Part shown: one piece after another, positions 9,139 through 15,981 of the stretch
Layout: every line of letters begins with the position of its first letter
Position numbering within the stretch: position 1 is the stretch's first letter
Source: a virus
IMG/VR virus record: IMGVR_UViG_3300010354_000604
Span: 1 to 24,891 of that record
Length of the DNA stretch: 24,891 nucleotides
Direction: 5' to 3' (one strand)
Program-made: the position numbers and the translations under genes
Notes under the pieces: model-generated
What the model was told of the DNA's origin: nothing
Seen by the model: the letters and a program-made list of their open reading frames with translations, nothing else
The model's database searches: none

Positions 9139-9561
9139 AATTTTTTCTAAGGTTTTGATTTTAGAGATTACAGTGCTGAATTTGAATGTGCGCCAAACAC
9201 CGGGGTGTAAAGGCTTTGGATAGTGTTCTAATGGAACCCAACAATAACCATTGTGTTCGCTGTTCAATACTGGAATGAATTCTTCTTTGACCGGTATTAG
9301 AAAAGTATGATAACAAAAATTGTTGCCTTCGCTGGTAAATTTTTCTAAAGGAATAATCTTTAAACTGCCAGCATCCACGTCAATTTCTTCTTTGATTTCT
9401 CTTACTAGAGCTTGGGAAACTGTCTCTCCGGGTTCTACCGCTCCGCCGACCATGCCCCAGGAGTGTTTGTGTTTTTTTTGAGTTCTAAGTAAAAATAGAT
9501 ATCGTTTGGTTTGAATGCTGTAGATTAAAGCGCCACACCCGACTAGATTATTATGGTCCAT
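9133..9561 (-). CDS. NUDIX hydrolase
   Basis: A 142-residue protein with a clear Nudix box at residues 40-62 (G-x5-E-x7-R-E-I-x-E-E-I-D-V). Only the usual Gly near the end is replaced, by Asp61. The family hydrolyses nucleoside diphosphates linked to another group, such as NDP-sugars, oxidised dNTPs, Ap4A or capped RNA, using metal bound by the REUxEE glutamates. Substrate cannot be read from sequence. The W-G-M-V-G-G run just before the box is typical of MutT-like members. The start ATG lies inside the end of gp15 (19-base overlap) with an AGAAGG site, so translation is coupled and late with the neck genes. Confidence 0.88.
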   Translation of the reverse strand: MDHNNLVGCGALIYSIQTKRYLFLLRTQKKHKHSWGMVGGAVEPGETVSQALVREIKEEIDVDAGSLKIIPLEKFTSEGNNFCYHTFLIPVKEEFIPVLNSEHNGYCWVPLEHYPKPLHPGVWRTFKFSTVISKIKTLEKIL

Positions 9562-10994
9562 TTACCTTCTCTATATATGCCTTCATAACTACGGACCCAG
9601 CTTTCACCATCCCAGTAGAATTGCACATTGGTATTTAAGTTGGTAACATAGTGCTCATCAATATTGTTTTGACTATCAAATTTTACCTGCCATCTGGTGC
9701 CATTGTACTCAATAATATCATTGGCATTTGCATAAAAAGGTATGTCATTGGGACTCCAGGCCTTGGCAAAATCAGTGTTGTTAATGTTGTTTATAGGTTT
9801 TAGAATTAGATATCGTGTACCAATTTCAACTTTGTATGCACCTGTGTTACTGTCTATCAGCAGTTGATCAACATTGACCTTTTGTGGGTCTATGATAGCA
9901 TTCACTGGTGACAGCGTGTTAGCTGGCAGAGTATCAATAAAAGGTTCATACAAAAGCAAAGTATCATCCACAGGATGAAATGCAACTGTGCCTACAATCT
10001 CAGACCCATCTGGTTTTTGCAAGCGTATTTCACTGGTACCGTTTTTTAATACTCCATATAAACTCAAAAAACCACTCCAACTGTCTGGCTTGCCTGATCT
10101 TATTAAATCAAGTTCTACTGTGTTGGCCTGATCATTGTTAGTAAGGTCAGTGTCAAAAGGATCTTGTACTGGTTCATCATATTTTACCAACTGTAGTGTG
10201 TTTCCTGTGTACATGATACCATATCTCATGGGCACCCATGCTCTGCGTGTGAGTATTAGCTCCGGGTCATTGATAGCTTCTTCAGGCACATTACTTGTGG
10301 TGCTATCAAAAATAGAACTGATAACCTTTTGTACCACCCCTAGTTTTTTCAATTTAGCAGGCGGACTGATCCAGATTGGTATATCAAAAGTCATGGTAGC
10401 TACACTGAGTGGATCTTCAATGCCAATAGGCACGGTTCTACTGTCCCAACTGACATCTGTTAAATTAACCACGCTGAGACTGGTCCAGTCTATGTAATTG
10501 TCTGTGCTCTGTATTTCCAGACTAGGATTAAAAAGTGTACACAGTTGTTCAATCAGTTGTAGTTTTTGTTCGGTGTTGCTGGTCCAAATATCCAGTTTGA
10601 GTGTGAGTCTATATGGCACAGGCATGTGTCGTTCAACTGTAAAACTTTCGCCTTGTTCACTGGTAGGAATGCCGGTGTCAGGATCAAACCGTCTTTGTCT
10701 AATATGCAGTTTACTAATATGAAAAGGTTCCTGCATGCGCTCACGGTCGTATTGTAAAGCAGTAATATAAACTGCCATGGCAGGCACAGTGTTTAGAGCA
10801 TTTTCACTCATGCCTTTGAGAATGTGTTGAGCTTGTCTGCTGGCATCACCATAGAACACAGGCACAGTTTGTAGGGCCAATTTGCCTGTAACAGCATCTG
10901 TGGTACCAAATTGTACTTGGAAATTGCTGACCATTCTCATAAACTGCATTAAGAATTTGCGTATCTGCTCATCGTAAAAAAATTGAACTGCCAT
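9543..10994 (-). CDS. 15: tail sheath stabiliser / tail completion protein, gp15-like
   Basis: A 483-residue protein; T4 gp15 has 272. The N-terminus follows gp15: FFYDEQIRKFLMQFMRMVSNFQV, then TVPVFYGDASRQAQHI, then NTVPAMAVYIT and an LKLDIWTSN...QLIEQLCTLFNP segment. In T4 gp15 forms a hexameric ring at the head-proximal end of the tail and contacts gp18 and gp14. Residues from about 240 onward have no counterpart in T4 and include paired Y.[YW][ND]G..W units (EYNGTRW, YWDGESW) near the C-terminus. Its ATG overlaps the gp14 stop by one base (TAATG), with AAGGG 10 bases upstream. Order gp14-gp15 is kept, but orientation is opposite to gp13 and gp18. Confidence 0.85.
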   Translation of the reverse strand: MAVQFFYDEQIRKFLMQFMRMVSNFQVQFGTTDAVTGKLALQTVPVFYGDASRQAQHILKGMSENALNTVPAMAVYITALQYDRERMQEPFHISKLHIRQRRFDPDTGIPTSEQGESFTVERHMPVPYRLTLKLDIWTSNTEQKLQLIEQLCTLFNPSLEIQSTDNYIDWTSLSVVNLTDVSWDSRTVPIGIEDPLSVATMTFDIPIWISPPAKLKKLGVVQKVISSIFDSTTSNVPEEAINDPELILTRRAWVPMRYGIMYTGNTLQLVKYDEPVQDPFDTDLTNNDQANTVELDLIRSGKPDSWSGFLSLYGVLKNGTSEIRLQKPDGSEIVGTVAFHPVDDTLLLYEPFIDTLPANTLSPVNAIIDPQKVNVDQLLIDSNTGAYKVEIGTRYLILKPINNINNTDFAKAWSPNDIPFYANANDIIEYNGTRWQVKFDSQNNIDEHYVTNLNTNVQFYWDGESWVRSYEGIYREGKWTIII

Positions 10995-12400
10995 TAGTTG
11001 TCTGCCCTTGGTGATAATGCCTTGCTTAGGCTCACACGTTCAGAAACAGTGCTGCCATTTGCATCAGTCCATGTGGTTGTGTTGTTAACAAAACCAGACC
11101 GTTGAGTTTTGTTATCAACTGCCCCGGGTGTTAGATTGGTTCTTACACTGTCTTCAATCTTGACCCATTTTTTTCCGTTATATCTAAAAAGTCTATTAGG
11201 CACAAAATCCAATCTTAAAAAGTAATCTCCTGACTTTGCACCAGTTGGAAAAGCCACCCCCATGCTTACTTCAATGCCATTTGGTGCTGATCCATCTCCT
11301 GTTAGGTACCCTTGAACTTTAGACGCAGGAGCTGCATTACCACTTGACCCATCTAGATCTATGGTTTTGCGTAGAGTTATGATTTCGCCGCTGGCAATGG
11401 TGGTGTTACTGCTGATTATTATTCCGCTGTTGCCAAGTATACCAGTGACAACCACGCCGGCATTGGCAAAAATATTTGACGTGCTCACAGTGGCACCAAT
11501 AATTGCAGCCCTTGCATTGCCTACTAGCAATCTGTTACTGTTCACTCTTGTACTGGCAGCAATCAAACTCACCACAGAAGAACCGCTGGCATCAACATTG
11601 CCTGAGGCAATGTTTTGTCCACTAGGAGCAGTTAGTTGTCCGTTGACACCTCTAGTTACCACGTATAGGTTAGCATTATCATAACCACTTTTGGGTAATA
11701 GAACTTCGGCCTGCGCCACAATGGTTTCTGTGATATCAAGATACTTTTCGTAAGTGCTTACAATATCACCTATGCTGGTAGCATTGGCGTTGGCAGTAAA
11801 TGGATCGCTATCTGCTGCTATGCGATCTAGTATGTCCTTGTATTCTTGACCGTCCACTAGAGGTTGTAGTTTTACACGCCACAAGTGCGGATACCAAGTG
11901 GGACTAAACCCTTCTGCTGCCCAACTGGCATCTGATACCACATAATATCTTTTGATTGCAAAAGGCACTGATTGGTCTAAACTATGATAATCTTTGAGGT
12001 GCATAAGCTCTAGTACATCGCCGGCTATTATTTTACGGCCCACAGTTTGCACCATGTCATTTAAATGAAAAGTCATGAACTGTGTGCCTGCTGCTAGAAA
12101 TATACCAAACTGTTGCAGATCAAAATCTTGATCTTGTTTCTGATATATGCCACGCAAGGTATAGATATCCGGGTCATATTTACGATCACGGTTTTCTAAA
12201 AACAGTAGATCTTGGATGTTGAGTTCGCTTTGACTAGCATAGGCAGGTTTAGTAGCATCTGTGCCGTCACCGCTTTCTGATCCTAGGTATTTGTGTAGAT
12301 GTATGCCCGTGCCGCCCACAGTGAACATTTCGCTGATTCTACGATCTATAAATTTGTAATCATTGGCTTTGTTTTCGCGCCAGAGGCTCAAACGTGGCAT
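10994..12400 (-). CDS. 14: neck protein gp14-like
   Basis: A 468-residue protein; T4 gp14 has 256. The first 190 residues match the gp14 plan. An LQDLLFLENRDRKYDPDIY segment is followed by FGIFLAAGTQFMTFHLNDM, then a small barrel passage (VGRKIIAGDVLELMHLKDY) and W-Y-P-H-L-W-R-V-K-L. In T4, gp14 joins gp13 in the neck that connects head and tail. Residues about 210-350 are a Ser/Ala/Asn/Thr-rich insertion. The C-terminal part carries a GDYFLRLDFVPNRLFRYNGKKWV module and ends LSKALSPRADN. The start has AAGGG with 7-base spacing and a CTAAATA late promoter upstream. It heads the gp14-gp15-NUDIX operon. Confidence 0.85.
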   Translation of the reverse strand: MPRLSLWRENKANDYKFIDRRISEMFTVGGTGIHLHKYLGSESGDGTDATKPAYASQSELNIQDLLFLENRDRKYDPDIYTLRGIYQKQDQDFDLQQFGIFLAAGTQFMTFHLNDMVQTVGRKIIAGDVLELMHLKDYHSLDQSVPFAIKRYYVVSDASWAAEGFSPTWYPHLWRVKLQPLVDGQEYKDILDRIAADSDPFTANANATSIGDIVSTYEKYLDITETIVAQAEVLLPKSGYDNANLYVVTRGVNGQLTAPSGQNIASGNVDASGSSVVSLIAASTRVNSNRLLVGNARAAIIGATVSTSNIFANAGVVVTGILGNSGIIISSNTTIASGEIITLRKTIDLDGSSGNAAPASKVQGYLTGDGSAPNGIEVSMGVAFPTGAKSGDYFLRLDFVPNRLFRYNGKKWVKIEDSVRTNLTPGAVDNKTQRSGFVNNTTTWTDANGSTVSERVSLSKALSPRADN

Positions 12401-12419
12401 TTTTCAACCCTTATTGTTA

Positions 12420-12426
12420 TATTTAG
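12420..12426 (-). promoter_or_regulatory. late promoter for the gp14-gp15-NUDIX operon
   Basis: CTAAATA on the minus strand (TATTTAG on plus) lies 19 bases before the gp14 ATG. The same CTAAATA variant precedes the tail-tube gene on the plus strand. The expected start is near 12414, giving a leader of about 14 bases that contains AAGGG. Confidence 0.65.
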
Positions 12427-12440
12427 CTGTTCTAGCATGG

Positions 12441-12470
12441 TTGACAGAATAGCTCAAACTGCTATATAAT
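12441..12470 (+). promoter_or_regulatory. near-consensus sigma-70 promoter
   Basis: TTGACA (12441-12446) and TATAAT (12465-12470) are separated by 18 bases and lie 29 bases before the ATG of the 394-residue gene. Both hexamers are full consensus. It contrasts with the late boxes of the surrounding genes and diverges from the gp14 late promoter 15 bases away. Confidence 0.85.
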
Positions 12471-12499
12471 TAACTGTTACAACAAATTAGGAGCAAAGC

Positions 12500-13684
12500 A
12501 TGGCTACCAAAGCTGTTGCAAAAAAAGCAGCCACACCCACAGTTAAAAAGAGCGGCGTTAGGCGCAAACATTTGCCAGACGAAAAGTACACTGGCAGTGA
12601 ACCCCAGTGGGACACAGAACTTGCACTTAAAATGACAGACGAGGAGTTTGATCATCATCTGCGACGCAGTTTTTATTTTTATAACTATCATTATGCAGTT
12701 AAAGACCTAAAACCTGAGTTTGTCAAATGGTTGCAAGAACAAAAACATTTTGAAATTAGCAAAGCAGATCTTAGCAAGATCATTAAAAGTCGCTGGGTGC
12801 CCATGACTGCCTGTAGTTTAGTAATGGCACATGGTGTGGGCATGCCATTGCGCGGACGCACTCTTGAATATCTAAAAAACAGTGTGCAGGAAGTGTGTTT
12901 GAAATATGATTATTACAAAGAAGGCGACGAACAGCCCGTGGAAGAGGCACCTGTGCAGGCCAAAGTGCCCACTATTCAAGATCGCTTGAATGAACGTACC
13001 AGTGAATTGCTAGGCGAACTAGAAGGGCATTATGACGATGTGTGTGAAGGAAAAACATCTTTTGATGCTTACAAATTTCTTACCAGTAACAATGTGGTGC
13101 AAGGTCAACTCAGCAAGTATGAGGCACTGTATGCTGCTAGAAAAATTGAATTGGATGCTGCATACAACGGCTTGGATGCTGATCTAGTTGAAGGCTACAA
13201 ACACTATCGCGCAGCGGACTGGAAACGTATATTTGCCTGGATAGACAATCTGTTCACAGCCATAGAACAATATCGTGGAGTGAAAAAAGCCAGCAAGAAA
13301 GCACGAGTCAAAAAGGCTCCCAGCAAAGAAAAATTGGTAGGCAAGCTCAAATACTGCAAGGACTTTGCGCAGCTGAAGATTGTGAGTATCAACCCTGCAG
13401 AAATTGTTGGTGCACAAGAGCTTTGGGTTTACAACACCAAGACTCGCAAGCTGGGCAAATACATATCCAGTAACAGCGATGGACTTGTGGTCAAAGGCAC
13501 AACCATTGAAAACTTCACAGACAAAAGCGTGAGCAAAACACTTCGCAAGCCTGAGCAACAACTGTTGGAGTTTAATAAAAGTACCAAGGTACAATTGCGA
13601 AAGTTTTTAGAAAGCATCAAGGCCACAGAGACCTTGCTAAACGGACGTATCAACACTGACACTGTGCTGCTACGAGTACTCTAA
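12500..13684 (+). CDS. uncharacterised 394-aa protein, probably early expressed
   Basis: I do not recognise a named family. The start ATG has AGGAG at 12489-12493 (6-base spacing). Residues 1-23 are Lys/Ala-rich and basic. Residues about 24-125 form a compact-looking domain with DEEFDHHLRRSFYFYNYHYAVKDL and a helical segment ending in SRWVPMTACSLVMAHGVGMPL. An acidic linker lies near 133-145. A helical region follows at 148-260, then a very basic stretch at 263-282 and a final domain containing IVGAQELWVYNTKTRKL. The two basic segments could bind nucleic acid; this is inference. It is the only gene here with a full-consensus sigma-70 promoter, and it ends in the hairpin that also holds the gp13 promoter. 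Confidence 0.85.
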   Translation: MATKAVAKKAATPTVKKSGVRRKHLPDEKYTGSEPQWDTELALKMTDEEFDHHLRRSFYFYNYHYAVKDLKPEFVKWLQEQKHFEISKADLSKIIKSRWVPMTACSLVMAHGVGMPLRGRTLEYLKNSVQEVCLKYDYYKEGDEQPVEEAPVQAKVPTIQDRLNERTSELLGELEGHYDDVCEGKTSFDAYKFLTSNNVVQGQLSKYEALYAARKIELDAAYNGLDADLVEGYKHYRAADWKRIFAWIDNLFTAIEQYRGVKKASKKARVKKAPSKEKLVGKLKYCKDFAQLKIVSINPAEIVGAQELWVYNTKTRKLGKYISSNSDGLVVKGTTIENFTDKSVSKTLRKPEQQLLEFNKSTKVQLRKFLESIKATETLLNGRINTDTVLLRVL

Positions 13685-13688
13685 GTCC

Positions 13689-13724
13689 AAACCCCCGTCT
13701 GCATAAATACAGCAACGGGGGTTT
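13689..13724 (+). terminator. terminator-like hairpin enclosing the gp13 late promoter
   Basis: A perfect 10-bp stem pairs AAACCCCCGT (13689-13698) with ACGGGGGTTT (13715-13724). The T-rich end TTTCTT follows, and the start codon of gp13 comes at 13728. The 16-base loop contains the ATAAATA late box. It should terminate the upstream 394-residue gene's RNA and hide the GGGGG ribosome site of gp13 in any read-through RNA. The short T-tract makes strong termination less certain than the fold. Confidence 0.75.
13703..13709 (+). promoter_or_regulatory. late promoter for gp13, in the hairpin loop
   Basis: ATAAATA lies in the loop of the 13689-13724 hairpin. Six bases after it is 13715, the first base of the 3' arm. 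RNA from this promoter would therefore lack the 5' arm, start at about ACGGGGG and reach the ATG after some 13 bases. Confidence 0.7.
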
Positions 13725-13727
13725 CTT

Positions 13728-14861
13728 ATGGCCACACTAAAGCCAGGACTGAATTCTAAACAACACTTGATCACTGATAGCTTGGGCACACCGGGCCCTA
13801 TTGCCTACGACGAAACACAGTACGACAGCGTGGCAAAAAAACGCAAAGAAATAGAAGACTATGTGCGTTTTCGTTTGGGCGATGGCATGGTTGATGTTGA
13901 ACTGGATCCGGATCATTATAGAGTGGCCATTGATAGAGCACTGCTTCGCTATCGTCAACGTGCTGGCAACGGTGAAGAAGAAAGCTATGCATTTTTAGAA
14001 CTGCTGCCAGAAACACAAGAATACATCCTGCCGGAAGAAGTCATGACTGTGCGTCAAATATACCGCAGAGGTATTGGCAGTGTAACGGGAACCACTGCCA
14101 GTCAATTTGAGCCATTTGCCAGTGGCTATCTAAACACCTACATGCTGGTAGCGGGACGAGTGGGCGGGCTGCTCAATTATGAACTGTTCAGTCAGTATCA
14201 GGAACTGGCCATGCGCATGTTTGGCGGACACATGAATTTTACCTGGAATCCCATGAGTAAAAAGCTCACCTTGATTCGTAAGATTCCTGAAACCGGACAT
14301 GTTTACAAGCGTGTGAACAGCTTAACTGCCAGCGGTACCACAGCAGGCAGTACCATAACTATTACCTTTAGTGATGCCTGGAACGAAATCGTTGTAGGAG
14401 GCACCTTAGTTATTGCCAACTGTCCTGTGACTGGATATAACAATGCCTATGAAGTGCTTACTGTGGACAATGACAGCAAGGTGTTTACTATGGAAGCTCT
14501 TGGCAATCTAGGATCAGCCGCAGTGACCGGCAGCGACAGAGATCGCACCAGAGCATACAGTCCACAGAGCGATGATCCAGCAGAAACAGTTTTGCTGCAC
14601 ATCTATAACAAAAAGCCAGACAGCATGTTATTAAATGACAGTCGTATCTTTCCTTGGTTACAAGACTACTCTTTGGCAGTTGCCAAAGACATGCTTGGAC
14701 AAGCAAGAGAAAAGTTTGCGACCATTGCAGGACCACAAGGTGGCACACAGCTTAATGGTGGTGCACTAAAAACAGAAGCCAAGGCTGAAATGGAAGCACT
14801 TGAAGAAGAATTGAAACGTTTTTACGATGGCAGCATGCCATATACATGGGTTATTGGGTAA
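13728..14861 (+). CDS. 13: neck protein gp13-like
   Basis: A 377-residue protein; T4 gp13 has 309. Residues about 35-110 match the family: IEDYVRFRLGDGMVDVELD, then AIDRALLRYRQR, then SYAFLELLPETQEYILPEEVMTVRQI. Next comes a LLNYELFSQYQELAMRMFG helix and a FTWNPMSKKLTLIRKIP strand pair. In T4, gp13 binds the portal after DNA packaging and with gp14 prepares the head for the tail. Residues about 198-270 form an inserted beta module (TASGTTAGSTITITF, TGYNNAYEVLTVDN) closely resembling one in the giant structural protein. The C-terminus is helical and acidic. Its G-rich ribosome site lies in the 3' arm of the preceding hairpin. The stop overlaps the next ATG by one base. Confidence 0.85.
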   Translation: MATLKPGLNSKQHLITDSLGTPGPIAYDETQYDSVAKKRKEIEDYVRFRLGDGMVDVELDPDHYRVAIDRALLRYRQRAGNGEEESYAFLELLPETQEYILPEEVMTVRQIYRRGIGSVTGTTASQFEPFASGYLNTYMLVAGRVGGLLNYELFSQYQELAMRMFGGHMNFTWNPMSKKLTLIRKIPETGHVYKRVNSLTASGTTAGSTITITFSDAWNEIVVGGTLVIANCPVTGYNNAYEVLTVDNDSKVFTMEALGNLGSAAVTGSDRDRTRAYSPQSDDPAETVLLHIYNKKPDSMLLNDSRIFPWLQDYSLAVAKDMLGQAREKFATIAGPQGGTQLNGGALKTEAKAEMEALEEELKRFYDGSMPYTWVIG

Positions 14862-15241
14862 TGAAAATTAATGAGATCATAAACGAAGTACGTGCGGGTG
14901 AGCCCCCTGGTAATTATAAACAATCCAGTGCAGGACTGCATACTTTCAGCGACGGAGAAAGAGCAAATACGGACTACACTCACTATCGCCTTGGGCTAGC
15001 ATTAGCCTGCGCAGACGGTAAAGGGCAGCTGATTGATATGGATCCAAAAACCTTTTACGGTAAAAAACACACAGCTCATCCTTATACACAAGAGGAAGAA
15101 GACATGCTCAAACAAAGCTATAAAATAGTAGGAGCAAATTACAAAGATTTAAATAAAGGCAATCTTAACAGTATGGAAGTTCCAGAGGTAAACAAAACTA
15201 GTCCAACAGCCAAACCTAAGAAAAACAAGTACGGTGTTTGA
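14861..15241 (+). CDS. small protein with capsid-targeting-like N-terminus (126 aa)
   Basis: The frame is open from 14846, but the likely start is the ATG at 14861, which overlaps the gp13 stop (TAATG) for coupled translation. The N-terminus is MKINEIINE-V. It has the length and [LI]-x-E ending of the T4 capsid-targeting peptide (MKTYQEFIAE-A) that the gp21 protease removes from internal proteins. The body has FSDGERANTDYTHYRLGLALACADGK and GKKHTAHPYTQEEEDMLKQSYK. I recall a similar small family in other marine T4-like phages but know no function. The tail is Lys/Pro/Asn-rich. If packaged, it would be an internal head protein; this is inference. Confidence 0.8.
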   Translation: MKINEIINEVRAGEPPGNYKQSSAGLHTFSDGERANTDYTHYRLGLALACADGKGQLIDMDPKTFYGKKHTAHPYTQEEEDMLKQSYKIVGANYKDLNKGNLNSMEVPEVNKTSPTAKPKKNKYGV

Positions 15242-15267
15242 CCACCGAAGCAGTTTTAGTTTATAAT
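15238..15267 (+). promoter_or_regulatory. sigma-70-like promoter for dNMP kinase
   Basis: TTGACC (15238-15243, one mismatch from TTGACA) and TATAAT (15262-15267) have an 18-base spacer, the same as the promoter at 12441. The -35 box overlaps the stop codon of the preceding gene. The -10 box overlaps the 5' arm of the following terminator. The predicted start is near 15274, inside the hairpin loop. Confidence 0.65.
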
Positions 15268-15288
15268 GCCCCTAAGGGGGCATTTTTT
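15265..15288 (+). terminator. intrinsic terminator abutting the dNMP kinase start codon
   Basis: An 8-bp perfect stem (AATGCCCC at 15265-15272, GGGGCATT at 15277-15284) closes a TAAG loop and continues to TTTT. The next base is the A of the kinase ATG. The ribosome site AAGGGGG (15274-15280) is formed by the loop and 3' arm. The hairpin would both end upstream RNA and hide this site. Confidence 0.85.
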
Positions 15289-15981
15289 ATGATCATTGGT
15301 ATCAGCGGATTTATTGGTTCAGGCAAAGACACAGCAGCCAATTACTTGGTTGGCTTTCACGGATTCAGAAGAGACAGTTTTGCTGGCGCACTGAAAGATG
15401 CTGTGGCCACAGTGTTTGGGTGGGACCGCGAACTGCTAGAAGGCCTTACACCTGAAAGTCGTGCCTGGCGCGAGCAAGTAGACACCTGGTGGAGCCGGCG
15501 ACTGGCCATGCCTCATCTCACGCCCCGCTGGGTACTACAGCACTGGGGCACAGAAGTATGTAGGCAAGGATTTCATGACGACATTTGGATTGCTGCTCTT
15601 GAAAACAGACTACGACAGCGCACAGGTGACACAGTGATAACAGATGTACGTTTTCCCAACGAAATCAAGGCTATCAGAAATGCAGGCGGGATTCTTTGTT
15701 GGGTAAAACGTGGAGAACTTCCTGAATGGTATGATACTGCTTTACTAGAAAACACAACGCCTTTGGATAAGCAATGGTTACTAGAAGATGCGCATCAGCT
15801 TATGCCTCAAAAATATCCAAGAGTGCATGCCAGCGAATGGGCTTGGGTAGGTACTAGATTTGACCACGAAATTGATAATAACCATTCAGTGGAGCATTTG
15901 TATAATCAACTCAAAACCCTGGTACAGGTTCAGCAGGCTTCCATGGCAACCGCTCTTGATATAATACTTGCTGGCAGTTAA
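15289..15981 (+). CDS. 1: deoxynucleoside monophosphate kinase (T4 gene 1 type)
   Basis: A 230-residue protein; T4 gp1 has 241. It phosphorylates dNMPs, supplying dNTP synthesis during phage replication. The P-loop G-F-I-G-S-G-K-D is at residues 7-14. An SFAGALKDAVATVFGWDRE lid-like segment, an LQHWGTEVCRQGFHDDIW segment and VITDVRFPNEIKAIRNAGG follow, as in this kinase family. The open frame extends upstream to a TTG at 15238, but those codons fall in the terminator and promoter. The ATG at 15289, with AAGGGGG 8 bases upstream, is the credible start. The last 71 bases overlap the convergent HNH-like gene. As a nucleotide-metabolism gene with a sigma-70-type promoter among late genes, it is probably expressed early. 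Confidence 0.88.
   Translation: MIIGISGFIGSGKDTAANYLVGFHGFRRDSFAGALKDAVATVFGWDRELLEGLTPESRAWREQVDTWWSRRLAMPHLTPRWVLQHWGTEVCRQGFHDDIWIAALENRLRQRTGDTVITDVRFPNEIKAIRNAGGILCWVKRGELPEWYDTALLENTTPLDKQWLLEDAHQLMPQKYPRVHASEWAWVGTRFDHEIDNNHSVEHLYNQLKTLVQVQQASMATALDIILAGS

Noticed and set aside
9139-9165. Possible bidirectional terminator between the GT42-like and NUDIX genes
   Set aside because: Only a 5-bp TAGAA/TTCTA stem with an all-T loop is seen, inside the NUDIX coding end; too weak to call.
13184-13594. Minus-strand open frame of 136 codons within the 394-aa gene
   Set aside because: It is a shadow of the plus-strand coding sequence, which has a promoter and ribosome site.
14846-14860. ATG at 14846 as the start of the 126-aa protein
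   Set aside because: It lies inside gp13, whereas the ATG at 14861 has the TAATG overlap and gives the capsid-targeting-like N-terminus.
15238-15288. TTG at 15238 as the dNMP kinase start
   Set aside because: The extra 17 codons fall in the promoter and terminator; the ATG at 15289 opens directly into the P-loop strand.
15962-15970. TATAAT-like sequence at the end of dNMP kinase
   Set aside because: It is in coding sequence with no -35 box and no plus-strand gene directly downstream.
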